Below are positions 23,531 through 34,499 of a stretch of 64,000 nt of DNA, in pieces. This stretch comes from Hyparrhenia diplandra (Eukaryota; Streptophyta; Magnoliopsida; Poales; Poaceae). Where the stretch lies: positions 310,001-374,000 of the forward strand of contig JADLZK010006520.1 of the NCBI GenBank assembly GCA_015847255.1, given 5' to 3'. The notes under the pieces are model-generated. The model did not search any database. It was not told where the DNA came from and saw nothing but the letters and a program-made list of their open reading frames with translations. Positions within the stretch are counted from its first letter, which is position 1. The number at the start of each line of letters is the position of its first letter. The position numbers were made by a program, and so were the translations under genes.

Positions 23531-24530
23531 CCTCTGATGGCGTTGAGGGCTTCTACTGATCTTGTAGCCGTCGCCCATTAGGTCTCTAAATGTCGACTTT
23601 ACGGAGACTTTGGCCCGTAGCGGCGTGCGCAATAGGCTTTAATACGCACGGGATTTTTGTGCGTCTCAAACTTCCCGTCCGTAGTGAGCCCTTGTTACAC
23701 ACGCCGCCGTGGAACGCGTCGTGTCCTGGGGTTTTGCTCGACCGTGGTCTACGAGATCTACGACATAATTGTCTAAGATGTGATCGTACCACTCGAAACG
23801 CCACGCACAGCGGCATCGATGTCGACCGCGTACCACGCCCAAAAGTAGTGACGCACGAAGCCGATATGCGATCGTAACAGTTCGAATGTGCGGACGCGGA
23901 ACAAGAAGGCGCTCGTGCCACTAACGCACACACGACGGGACGCTTGTATGCATCGCGCGACTCTAATCGTTATCCATTCACGGACACCCGATCACTATAA
24001 GGGTTCGTAAACCGCTATTCAAATACGCACTGGTGTGGGAACGCGGCCGACCGCGGATATCTTCGCATTTACGAGCACGCCGTGGTACACGTGTTCCGTG
24101 TCGCCTACTGAGCTACAGATGCGATTAGATCGCCGATCGTAACTACACTCCAGTTCATAGACGCTTGTTTTGTACTACCGTCTCGTGAACCTTAATGCAC
24201 TTTCGTGACGCGTGGGTCGCTCGACCGTAACTCGTATAGAACTACAAATCGCATGTTTAAAACGATCGTCCGCAATGTGCCCCGTGTTACGACGGTTGTT
24301 TGCAACAGGTGTCGGGAAGTAACACACGAGCTATAGACGCTGCTTTTAGTAAGCTCGTCCGCCTTCCTTTCCGGCTATTACAGACGTTCTTTTTGTAACC
24401 ACGTCCGGTGGGATTTAGTCGCTTTTATACGGTAATCGCTTTTGATTCCGCGACGATCAGAACGTTACGTATTTTCGTGACGCTTGTTCGGTGTTTCGTG
24501 ACGTTTCTTGATTCTGCCGACGACATTTAG
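23531..24530. repeat. CpG-rich left subterminal region
   Basis: About 1 kb without coding signal but unusually rich in CG dinucleotides and in short motifs such as TTCGTGACG, CGATCGTA and GTACCACG. In CACTA elements subterminal motif clusters are the binding sites for the TNPA-type protein; this zone and its right counterpart (60076-61370) share that character though not a long common sequence. Confidence 0.6.
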
Positions 24531-24896
24531 TACGAAAACCTACAGCGCCAAGATCGGCGGCCGTGGTCCGTACATAGATAATGCATCGTTTCAACTATGC
24601 AGCAGAAATTGAAAATGGTAGACACTAGCAAACACAAATAATACAGATGGACAGTCCGATCACAAACAAATGGCGAAGGCAAGAAGATTGCAAATTCAGG
24701 TGTATCTCGATTGTTCACACGGATGTACCGGTTCTTCAGGGGCACGCCACGCATTGTTCACAACACAAATAACACAGTTCACATGCATGTATCCAACTTT
24801 GATCGTCATGCAAAGCAAGGGAAACAAGAATACGCTTGACATGCATGTATCCACCCGATCGTCATGCAAAGAAGGGAAACAGAATCAACTCACGGT

Positions 24897-25200
24897 TTAT
24901 GAAACAAAATGCTCGCCGGGGTCGATGACATGTTCCATAAGAAACTTGGTCATCTTCTCTCTAATATCCTCCAAATTGATGGAATCTCCCGTCAAGTCAA
25001 AATCCTAATACAAAGAAAGGTAGGCGTAAGTGTTTGTGTACACATGGTCTATATTGCCAAACAAAGGTAGGCACAAGATGGAGTCGCACTTCGAAGTTAC
25101 CTCGTGACGATCCAAATGAACTTATTTCATCGCAGCCCATCAAGTGGTGCACCGTGTAGAACCCACATGTCTTGTTATCGGTTTGCAAACAGCAATCGCA
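24897..25200 (-). pseudogene. CACTA Ulp1-type cysteine protease, C-terminal exons
   Basis: The last exon, 24897-25004, ends with stop TAA at 24897-24899 and encodes an acidic-basic tail (LEDIREKMTKFLMEHVIDPG). A 96-bp intron with GT and AG ends (25005-25100) precedes an exon coding for CLQTDNKTCGFYTVHHL, matching the Gln...Cys-Gly catalytic signature of C48 (Ulp1/SENP) peptidases. Many plant CACTA elements carry such a gene beside the transposase. Joining the exons leaves a one-base phase mismatch, so this copy is broken. Upstream parts of the same gene appear to lie at 29.5-30.9 kb, displaced by inserted copia-derived sequence. Confidence 0.6.
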
Positions 25201-26660
25201 ATCATATGAAGAAATTCGATAAATCTCAAAGGCCCAATATTTGTGTTCCCAATATCTCGCAAACATATATTTCACAAAAAAATATCTCGCAAACATACGA
25301 GAGATCCGAAGTTTACCTTCTTTTTATGAGATGGGTTTAAGGTAGTGTTGGAGTCCAATAAAGTAGTTATGTCTAAGCATGGACAATTTATTGGTGAAGG
25401 CTATGGTTATGAGGTTTGTTTCGCCTAAGTTTGGCAAATTTTTGTAATAAATCGCTGAATCAGATTTGTGACACAATTAATGATAATTCGAAAGTGTTTG
25501 GCATTCTCGTTTGTGTCATGTGAAGTTTGGTGTCACATCTATCTAGCTTGCAATTATTTTTAGATGTGAATTTTGGTGAGCTTGCAAAGTTAATTCTAGA
25601 TTTCACCATTACCAAAGGTTCTAAGTGTTATAATTGTGTGCAATCTAAGCAACCTCGAAAAGTCTCACAAGGTAGTGGAGGAGAGGCTCTTGGCACCTCT
25701 AGAACTCATACATTCTCGATCTATGTGAGATGAATGGTGTGTGCAAAGAGATATTTTATGTCATTAATTGATGATGCTTCTAGATTTTGCTATATTTACT
25801 TGCTGAAAACTAAAGATGAGGCATTATTAGACTACTTTAAAATCTTTAAGGCTGAAGTTGAAAATTAACTAGAAAGAAAGAAAAATTAACCAACATGTCT
25901 TGTTATCACTTTATCGTTTTGTAAACAGTAATCGCAAACATATGAAACACATGCTAGAATTTATATATGATGAATAGTTCCCCTAAAATTCATATGAAGA
26001 AATTCTCGATAAATCTCAAAGGCCCAATATCTTGCAAACATAATGGGCTTTATTCTTTTAAGAGATGGGTTAAAGGTAGCGAGGTGCGAGTCCAATCAAT
26101 TAGTATCTAAGCATGGACAATTTATTGATATGGAGGTAGAGGTTTGTTTTCCTAAGTATATATTTGTAATTTTTTGAATGGGATTAGACACAACACCACA
26201 ACTATAATTGGGAGTTTCAATTAGAAAATCCTAAAGTCATGAAGTTTGGTGTCACATCTAGGCTAGCTTGCGCAGTTAATTCTAGAGTGAATCCAGGGAA
26301 GAGTATTTTAGCGCTAAATTTAGATTTCACCATGTGCAATAGGTTCGGAGGTCATAATTGTTGCTTGAACCTCCAAAGCCTTCAAGGGTTGGAGAGGCTA
26401 GACCACTTGCACCACTTGCATGTGAGATGAATGGCCCTTCCAATTAGAAAATCATAAAGTATGAAAAATAATATTTTCTATTTTCCTCTAAAACAAAGAT
26501 CTCTCCATTATTAGACTACTTTAAAAGGTTTTGGGAAGCGTTGAAAATTAACTAGAAAGAAAGAAAAATCTTCCAACATGTCTTGTTTCACTTCATCGTT
26601 TGCGTCATCCCGTCAAACATATGAAAAGGCTAGAATTTATATATGATGCGGGATCTAAAA
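25165..26660. repeat. Tandem chimeric units: protease exon plus copia fragment
   Basis: The phrase ATGTCTTGTT...ATCG followed by GATAAATCTCAAAGGCCCAA (part of the protease exon) and then GAGATGGGTT and TCTAAGCATGGACAA (copia) occurs at 25165-25420 and again, diverged, at 25893-26115, with a third partial start near 26575. Each unit ends in GAAAATTAACTAGAAAGAAAG. The period is about 0.7 kb. The fusion formed first and was then duplicated. Confidence 0.65.
25340..25895 (+). pseudogene. Ty1/copia integrase fragment
   Basis: Plus-strand pieces encode the pre-integrase zinc region tail (CVQSKQPRK near 25637) and the start of the integrase core (FMSLIDDASRFCYIYLLKTK near 25755) with its Asp pair. 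Stops and small deletions break the frame. It ends abruptly in ERK-rich sequence. A more decayed second copy is at 26040-26570. Confidence 0.75.
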
Positions 26661-27380
26661 TCAACATGGAACACTCATCGACAAAGCTTGTGCTCTAATG
26701 GGCTTTATTGCATCAACACCATGAGTACTTCTACAGGTGCGATATCAATTATTACATCCGTTGATGTGGAGGTAGGGAATTGTTGAACCCTATAATTGTT
26801 ACAAGGGGATTAGAACAACACCACAACTATAATTGGGAGTTTCAATTAGAAAATCCTAAAGGGAACTATTGGACCCGGTAATTGTTGCAAGGATCCTAAA
26901 AGTATTTTAGGCTGGTAGTAATTTTGAAATTCCTATGAATGAAGATCTTTGTGGTGATCTTTACCTTCTCGAAAATGGGTGTGGACTTGCACCACTTGCA
27001 ATAAGTCTTCCGAAATTAGAAAATCGATAACATTGTAAAAAGAACTCCTATTCCCTCCGCACCGTTATTCCATAGTAGTCTTGCAAGGTTTTGGGAAGTG
27101 TCCAATAGTTCCCAAATCTTCCACAATTTCGCTAATTACTACCGCCATAAAGCTTCTCGGATCCAACAAGGAACAATTACTGTGTTCAACAATTCCGCCC
27201 GCATCAACACCACCGTGTACTTCTACATCAACATCTATGTTCTAATCTTATTGTTCATCATGTTCAACTGGTCGGTGAACCGCTATGTTTACATCAGCTT
27301 GCCATGATCATGCTTTCTTATATACTATTGGATCATGTCATGCTTCGCTATATGCTTTTAGATCATGATATGCTTTGTTA
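26661..27380. other. Scrambled copia-associated sequence
   Basis: No readable gene. Short phrases recur, for example AACTATAATTGGGAGTTTCAA at about 26200 and 26825, showing that the block was assembled from duplicated pieces. It leads into ATGCTTTGTTATATGATGC-like repeats at 27300. Confidence 0.4.
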
Positions 27381-27584
27381 TACGATGCTAAGTCATGCTA
27401 GTATGATACACATGTTTACACTAGTTGTTATGATCATGTTATGCTATATGATGTTGAATCATGCTATGATCTTGATATGCTTTTGTGTTATGCTAGTATG
27501 CTTCACATGTTTAATCTAGCCGCTTTCAGTTCGTCATGATTTTTTTTATGAAATTAATCTAGAAATTGCCTAATATCTCAACAA
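27381..27584. repeat. Left member of a 0.2-kb direct repeat pair
   Basis: This block (GATGCTAAGTCATGCTAGTA ... TTGCCTAATATCTCAACAA) is repeated at 28911-29109 with few differences. The pair brackets the copia gag and reverse transcriptase remnants. Confidence 0.85.
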
Positions 27585-27824
27585 TCCAAAAACCTTATTA
27601 TAGCCTTTTTCTTGATTTAACTATGGCTTTTTTTCATCGACGTCTTTGAGGCTAGAAAAAAATTTCTAGTGCAAATTTTAAGAGGTGGCGAGTTAAGGCC
27701 ATGCTCTAGCTACTGGCTAAAATGTTTTGGATTATTGTTGGCTTGCCTCGAGGGAAATATCTCCGAGAGAAGATTCCGTGGGGCAACACTATCGACCGAA
27801 TGCAACCATCGATATATATTCTAA

Positions 27825-28245
27825 GTTGTGCATTATGGAGAGCTTTCATGACTACAAGATGGTTGCTAACCGATCTATAGTCAAGCAAGCTCATGAGGTT
27901 CAAAGACATGGCAAAAGAACTTGAACTCCTTAAGTGTGTCATACCCAACGAGTTTGTAGCCGTATGCATTAATGCTAAGTTGCCTTCTTCATAGAAGAGC
28001 TAGAAAATATCAGTTGAAAACCTGATAGCATCGCTTGATGTTGAGGAAAAGATTCGGGCAAAGAACACTATTGAGAAGGGGAACCAGAGCCATTCTGGCA
28101 CGAATTTGGTGTAGGAAAACCCACATGGCAAGACCAAAGGTAGGAATAAATCTTCCAATGCCAAATTAACAACTACCACCCAGAAGAAGAAAAACAATGA
28201 TGATGTGCCTTGCTACACTAGTGGAGAGCTTGGTCACTTTTAAGA
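27825..28245 (+). pseudogene. Ty1/copia gag fragment
   Basis: Plus-strand frames read MVANRSIVKQAHEVQ, AKELELLKCVIPNEFVA and ISVEN/LIASLDVEEKIRAKNT, characteristic of copia gag, then a Lys/Asn-rich stretch and a zinc knuckle (CYTSGELGHF, 28210-28239) in which the second Cys is Ser. A stop follows the knuckle and the frame is broken several times. Gag would form the particle core; this remnant cannot. Confidence 0.75.
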
Positions 28246-28289
28246 GTTGGGTTTAAGGTAGTGTTGGAGTCCAATAAAGTAGTTATGTC

Positions 28290-28905
28290 TAAGCATGGAC
28301 AAATTATTGGTGAAGGCTATGGTTGCCACATATGGTCCGATCATTCATCAAATGGATGTGAAGACAGCTTTTTCTTAATGGAGAGTTGGATGAGGAGATT
28401 TACATGGATCACCGATGGGTTTGTAGTAAAAGGTGAAGAGCAAAAGGTGTGGAAGAGAGTGGGATTACTTTATCACAATCTCACTATGTTGAGAAGGTCC
28501 TGAGCCGATTTGGCTTTATGGATAGAAAGTCTTCTCCAACACCTTATGATCCTAGTGTGACATTGCAAAAGAATAAGAAGTGTACCAGAGATCAATTGAA
28601 GTTTGTGCTCGAAATTGTTGGTCCACTCATGTATCTAGCTAGTGCAACCGCAATTTAAAGGGCCTTATGCTATTTTAAAGGTACAATGAGTTATGGGATT
28701 TAGTGATTCACTATTCTAGGCACCCACCTATGCTAGAGGGGATATAGTGATGCGAATTGGATTTTCGATATTGATCAAATCTACGCCACTAGTGGGTATG
28801 TTTTTACTCTTGGGGGTGGCGTGGTGTCATGGATGTCTTGTAAACGACTATTTTGACTAAATCAACCGTAGAGGCGTAACTTATCGCTTTGGATATAGCT
28901 ATGCT
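28290..28905 (+). pseudogene. Ty1/copia reverse transcriptase end and RNase H fragment
   Basis: The frame at about 28449-28658 encodes ITLSQSHYVEKVLSRFGF and LMYLASAT, the connection between copia reverse transcriptase and RNase H. After stops, the RNase H start (YSDANWISD, near 28745) and TSGYVFTLGGGVVSWMSCKQ-like sequence follow, ending near TKSTVEAELIALD. Between gag (ending 28245) and this part, protease, integrase and most of reverse transcriptase are missing. Confidence 0.75.
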
Positions 28906-28910
28906 CGTTA

Positions 28911-29109
28911 TATGATGCTAAGTCATGCTAGTATGATACAAATGTTTGCACTAGTTGTTATGATCATGTTATGCTATATGATGTTGAATCATGCTATGAT
29001 CTTGATATGCTTTTGTGTTATGCTAGTACACATGCTTAATCTAGCCGCTTTCGTTCGTCATGATTTATTTTTATGAAATTAATCTAGAAATTGCCTAATA
29101 TCTCAACAA
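28911..29109. repeat. Right member of the 0.2-kb direct repeat pair
   Basis: Near-identical to 27381-27584, same orientation. It lacks TG...CA ends and polypurine/primer sites, so I do not call the pair LTRs; a duplication accompanying the copia fragment is more likely. Confidence 0.85.
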
Positions 29110-29489
29110 CACAAAGTGGTTATTCATCTGAATGGAAACGCAAGCGCACAACTTCAATTGAAGCACTCTACTTACTTTTGTGTATATTTGCGGTGAACCA
29201 AAAACTTTTTGGCCCTCGTCACCTCCTTAGCCGTGGGATTGAAAACACGCCAAGTAAGCCTACACATGAGTAAAATGTAAAATGTCACATTCTTTTTTTT
29301 TTTATTTTTTAGTAACATAATTAAGAAAAAATGCATGGGTCAGTTGTAGGTTAGGAAACACTCTTTGTTTTTTTGCCATAAAATTTTTTCAACGGAAGCG
29401 TATCGACTTCAAGCCGGGCGCAGAAGTCAACAAAATAAACCCTCCTCCACTTGATAGCAATGACAACAAAGAATCCGTTGTCCACCAGG

Positions 29490-30060
29490 GTTATGCGCAA
29501 ACATGACAAAATCCTTGTCAAGATGTTTCCTTAGGCCCCATTCTAGATATGTAATGCCCATCTTTGTAGTGCCCGCCCGCCGGCCGCCCCTTCAAGGTCA
29601 ATGGTTCAGGATCAAGAAAGCCAACCGACAAAGACATGGCCCTAGCTTCCCGAAAGGTGCATCTAGGAATAGAGGCATGCAAAGCAAATTTAGCAAGCAA
29701 ATAAATGAAGAGGCATCCCAAATGAGTGCAGAATAGAAGAAATTGTACTCACAAGTGTCATGCAAGCGAAGGATGGACACATCCAATACATCCAAAGGCC
29801 ATGAGGTCAAACAAATCGTCGAAACCCACATTGATCGCAGCCTCTTCGCCCGTGTCACGCCAAAAACCTCTTTCACGGGCACCGCAAAGAAACGCCACAT
29901 TTTGCCTATTTGTGGTCGCTTGTCGCATGTACCACTCATGAAGAAAGACAAGAAGGCCCCGCCTTTTGAAGATCTTCGGGTGATAGCATTGAGATCCATG
30001 CCGGTAGTTAGGGTTGGGGCAAAGGCGAACGTAAGGGCATTCGGCTACTCCCAACCGCAG
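29490..30060 (-). pseudogene. Probable upstream part of the CACTA protease gene
   Basis: Minus-strand pieces in shifting frames read FLHEWYMRQ (29920-29945), INVGFDDLFDLM, LDVSILRLHD and, after an intron-like AT-rich gap, SVGFLDPEPLTLKG (near 29600). The order W-Y-M, F-x-D-L-F-D-L, DVSILR and GFLDPE resembles, from memory, the region preceding the Ulp1 domain in proteins of grass CACTA elements. It lies in the correct orientation upstream of the protease exons at 24.9-25.2 kb, separated from them by copia-derived DNA. Several frameshifts are present. Confidence 0.45.
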
Positions 30061-30189
30061 TCCCCGAGCTCATCTATTGCAACCTGTGCTCGCTCTAACC
30101 GCTTCGGCCTCCAATTCCATCTCAACGGCAAAGATCCGGTCCGGCCCGCGTCAATGGCTAAGGCGCAGCCGCTTCCGCAGAACCACCTA

Positions 30190-30895
30190 TGTGGCTAGAG
30201 GTGTTGGCAGCGTTGAACAAAGTGGCCTTGTAATTCCATCGCCTCCGCCTTAGCCCCGAGCTCATCTATGCACATGTCGCAGCACCAAGGCTTCCAACCA
30301 ACCGAATCGTACATACCACCCACATGCCCGGATGCCCGCCCCTCTCGTAGTAACATCTCCCGTAAGCCACCCCGTGGAACCATCATCCGCCTTCCAATCA
30401 ACCCATGTAGACATACCACGCAGATGCCCCTCGTTCGCTCGGGGTGCCCTGTGGCCCCCGTGAGCTCATATCTTTCCCTTACACCAATGACATCGAAAGG
30501 ACGGGCTGCCTTCTCTAAAACTATCTTAGATAAAGACCGAGCCTCTTCACAGTCCAAACAATTTTAGCCTTGTCACCGACACCGGCAAGATGCTCAATGC
30601 ACGCAAAAAAGCCCGAGCAAGGTTCTCGTGGATATTTGTCCCAAGGATTCTCGGATTCCTTTGGCGGCCAATTCCTCGTCCTCCTTCGCCCACTCTTTGG
30701 AGAGTGCCGCATAATCAACTATCCCAAGGCACCTCATTTAATAGGGCGATCGAAAAATTCAGGCTACACCGCGGCGGCTCGTCTCTTCCCCCCCGATGAT
30801 GTGTTGTCGCCGTTGGATCGAAATCATCGAAGTAGCTTCATCACCCGAACAGATTTGAAAATTTCACGCCGCTCGAAATTAGCAAGGCCCTAATA
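30190..30895 (-). pseudogene. Unidentified broken coding block
   Basis: The longest frame, 30195-30557, encodes 120 residues including VIGVRERYELTGATGHPERT, GLREMLLREGRASGHVGGMY and a Cys pair (WCCDMC); upstream, other frames carry KEWAKEDEELAAKGIRESL. I do not recognise the family. Position and strand make it a candidate for an N-terminal part of the CACTA protease gene, but it could be captured host sequence. Confidence 0.35.
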
Positions 30896-31159
30896 TTATA
30901 CGATTCAATTCTCAGATTAGGGGCGCCTATGAGGACTACACAAACCACGAGGCAATGCATCACAAAAAAAATGTGGTTCAGAATAGAGGAATATGAACAA
31001 ACCGTAGTTTAGTAACAATTCATTTAATAGGCACATTTTTGTAAGACAAAGTAGTAGTAGTAGTACTCTACAGAGCAATCATTGTTCTTGAGCATGTATA
31101 TTCATCTATAAAGAAAATATGAAACAAAGAGTCGCAGTTTCCTACGACCCATGTTTTAG

Positions 31160-31330
31160 ATCGCTATGAAATTTAGAGGCAGCCACATTGCTCGATGCTA
31201 TTGCCGCTATAGCGTTCGCTATGGTCGCTATAGCGGCGCTTATGGTCGTGCTATAGCGCTATTTGCAACGTAACGCCAAGATGCATTTCACGCTATAGCG
31301 CTATTTGTTTCAAATAAAAGGAAATCAGGA
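31160..31330. repeat. Palindrome-rich GCTATAGCG cluster
   Basis: The self-complementary CGCTATAGCG and variants occur repeatedly (GCTATAGCGTTCGCTAT, CGCTATAGCGGCGC, GCTATAGCGCTATTTG twice). It looks like the terminal part of a foldback-type element, but no paired end or target duplication was located. Confidence 0.4.
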
Positions 31331-31631
31331 CAAGTATACAATTATAATTTGATAAGTGATAATGATAACCATATAATAAAGTTCTCATCCTCAAAACAAA
31401 CAACCATGAAGGCAAACAACCATTAAGGCATCAAGTCAAGTACATAAGCAAACAATCATAAAGTTAACAAATCACTCAATCACTAACAATTAGGCTAGGT
31501 CGATCAATTTGCCAATCCATAATTTGCTATTTGAGCTTAGCGCCATAATAGCGCAAAAAGTGCAATAACATGACACTATTTGAGCTTAGTAGCGCTTTCC
31601 TATGACAAAAACACAATATATCAACATTATA

Positions 31632-31815
31632 AAAGTTTGTCGTTTTTGACTTTTGAACTTCATCTTTGACCAGCTTATTCAAAATATTTATGCAAATCAT
31701 AAAATAAAATAATCAATATTCAAGTATCTTTATTGATAAAATAAGTCATAACAAAATAAATTATATTTGTGCAAAAAATTTGAATAAGACAAAGCATCGA
31801 AAAAAGATGGCACGG
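31632..31815. mobile_element. Stowaway-like MITE copy, partial
   Basis: Shares with the element at 5943-6186 the segments GTTTTTGACTTTTGAACTTC, TATTCAAGTATCTTTATTGA and AAAAAATTTGAATAAGAC. Conserved termini are not recognisable at either end. Confidence 0.6.
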
Positions 31816-33602
31816 AATGACAAAACAAACCACATATATCAACATTATAGTAGAAGTCGTGTACCGTTCAAGATCTACAACACCATATATCCATCCGAGG
31901 ACAAAATCATCACCTTTTCCTCACTTACAGCGACACACTGTGTGCTCCTATCTCTTCCCGCCCGATGATGCGTTGATGCCCGCCGTTGGATGGAAATCAC
32001 TAAAGTTGCTTTCGTCGCCCGAACAGATTTGAAAATTTCAGTCACCTCAAAAATAGCGGGCCTAATATTATACGATTCAATTATGTAATAGGCACTCTAT
32101 GAGGACTACACAAACCACCGAGAGGCAGAGAACAACAAAATGAAGTTCGGGAATAGAGGAATATAAACAAAAGCGTATTTTAGTAACAATTGTTTTAATA
32201 AGGACATTCCTATAAGGCAAGATAGTTGAAGAACTCTACAGAAGCAAATCATTCATTGTTCTTGAGCACGTATATTCATGTATAAAGAAAATAAGGAGCA
32301 AGATTTGCGTTTCCTATGACGTAAAAACACACGAAATAACAACATTATAGTAGCACTGTGGTGTAGGTTCAAGATCTACAACTCGACATATCCATCCGAG
32401 GATAAAATTGTACAGTTCAATTCTGTAATAGGCGTCTATGAGGACTAAACAAACCAAAGAGGCAAAGAAAAAAAAAAATGTAGTTTAGAAATAGAGGAAT
32501 ATAAACAAACCGTAGTTTAGCAACAGCTTGGTTTAATAGGATCATTTTTGTAAGATAGTTGTACTCTACAGAGCAGCAGTCGTGTTTCTTGAGCACGCAT
32601 ATTCATCTATGAAGAGAACAAGCAGCAGTAGTTGCACTTTCCTATGACAAAAAACACACGATAATAACATTATAGTAGCAAAAAACACGATAATAACATT
32701 ATAGTAGTCGGGTGTATTGTTCAAGATCTACAACTCCATGTATCCATCCGAGGACAAAATTATCACCTTTCCTCATGTATAGGCGATCGAAAAATTCAGC
32801 CGACAATCGCGTGCTCTCTATCTATCCACCCGATGATGCGTTGATGCCCGCCGTTGGATGGAAATCACCAAGTAGCTTCATCGCCTCGAACAGATTTGAA
32901 AATTTCGCCGCCTCGAAAAATTAAAGGTGGCCTAATATTATACGATTCAATTTTGTAATAGGCAGTCTATGAGGACTACACAAACCACCGAGGCGTAAAA
33001 CAAAAAAAAAAAATGTAGTTCAGAATAGAGGAAATATAATGAAACTGTACTTTAGTAATCGTTGTTTTAACAAGGACATTCGTGTAAGACAAGATAGTTT
33101 AAGTACTCTCCCAGTAGTCATTGTTCTCGAAAGCACGTAGATTCATGTATAAAGAAAATTAAGCAAAGAAGATTTGCATTTTCCTATGACGACAAAAACA
33201 CACGATAACTACATTATAGTAGCGGTCAGTGTCAAGTTCAAGATCTACAAGTGCCCCTGTAGTTCAAGAACCATTCATGTAATAGGCAATTTTTTTAAGA
33301 CAAGATAGTATTATAGATAGTATCATGTTTCTTGAGCACGCATAATCATCTATCAAGAAAATATGCAGCAAGAGTTGCGATTTCCTACGACAAAAATACT
33401 AGATAACAACATTGTAGCAAATCGGTGTCGTTCAAGATGTACAACTCAAGTATATCCATCTTAGGATAATTACGCAGATAAATTATGTAATAGGCATTCT
33501 ATGAGGACTAAACAAACCAAAGAGGCAGAGAAGAAAAAAAAAAATGTAGTTCAGAAATAGAGGAATAAACAAAGTGTAGTTCAAGATCCAACAAAATGTA
33601 GG

Positions 33603-34170
33603 CTAGGAGATCGAGGAGGAGGCCAGCGCTGTTGGAGATGACAAAGCGGTGCTCCCGCCGCCGGGTGGAGGATGAAGCCGGGCGTAGAAGGTGGCCGGGC
33701 GGACCTCGCGGTCTCTCCTAGAGATGGTGCCTCGTGACCCAGTGGACCGAGTTGCAGACGGTGGGGGAGGACGGCCTCGTCGTAGCCGGTAGCAGATTAT
33801 CCCGGCAGATCGCGTCGCAGATGGATCGGAGGTGGGTTGGACGGTGGTCACGCGCGGATGCGCCGTCGGCTTGAAACCCGAGAATGGCGAGGGCGGTGGT
33901 TGGATGCGGCGGTGGTGGTTGTCAACGGCGGGCGGCGGCGGCTGTATACCCTAGAATCGCCTGTGAGGACGCGGATGAGGAGTGAAATGAATCGCCTGTG
34001 AGGAGGCGGATAGGGTTTTGCGTTTTGCGAATGGTGGGCGCGCAAATTTTTGGAAAATTTTGGGCGGGCACAAGGTAAAGATCGCCACTTCAGCTGCATC
34101 TGGGAGAAGGCGCGTAGTGGGACCTCCCCGCCAAGATGAAAACTCGAGGAGGTGGGGTGAAGAGTGAAAT
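33603..34170 (-). other. GC-rich first-exon-like block
   Basis: On the minus strand this looks like a plant 5' leader and N-terminal exon: a GC-rich, CT-rich leader followed by Pro/Arg/Ser-rich frames (for example 33603-33851 and 33848-34099). No domain is visible. It lies upstream of the decayed minus-strand coding blocks at 29.5-30.9 kb and could be the 5' end of that gene, with the tandem array as intron, or a captured host exon. Confidence 0.3.
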
Positions 34171-34499
34171 GATTCGCCTCGTGAGGAAAACAAAAATGAT
34201 AGTATTCTCAAAAGTGCGTATGAATACATATTTCTCTCAAAAAAAACGAAAATGGTAGTTTCCGATTTTTCCGTAGTCATTTTCGAGTTTTTTCCGATTG
34301 TTGCCTAAACGGAAACGGAAGTGGTAACCGCGAAAAAATGAAAATGATAATGGTAAAAATAAATGGAAATGAAAGTGGAAACAGTTTTGCCCTCTTCCGA
34401 TCGTTTCCGAAGATTCCCGTATTTAAGCGGTAATTTACCGTTGGTTACCGAATCAAGGGCACACACAACCAACATGCACATAAGGCAAATATTTTTTTT

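Larger units (their letters stand above)
30735..33600. repeat. Tandem array of about 0.5-kb units
   Basis: Landmarks recur in fixed order: TCAAGATCTACAAC, CCATCCGAGGA, GATGATGCGTTGATGCCCGC, GAACAGATTTGAAAATTTC, CCTAATATTATACGATTCAA, CTATGAGGACTACACAAACC, then CATTGTTCTTGAGCACG, TTTCCTATGAC and AACATTATAGTAG. I count about six full or partial units: 30735-31145, 31845-32340, 32341-32690, 32700-33225, 33230-33430 and 33431-33600. The first two are separated by an insertion holding a palindrome-rich block and a MITE. No coding function is apparent; it may be an expanded intron or an element-specific satellite. Confidence 0.8.

Noticed and set aside
27381..29109. Direct repeat pair as LTRs of a copia element
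   Set aside because: No TG...CA ends, primer-binding site or polypurine tract at the expected places, and the enclosed coding parts are incomplete.
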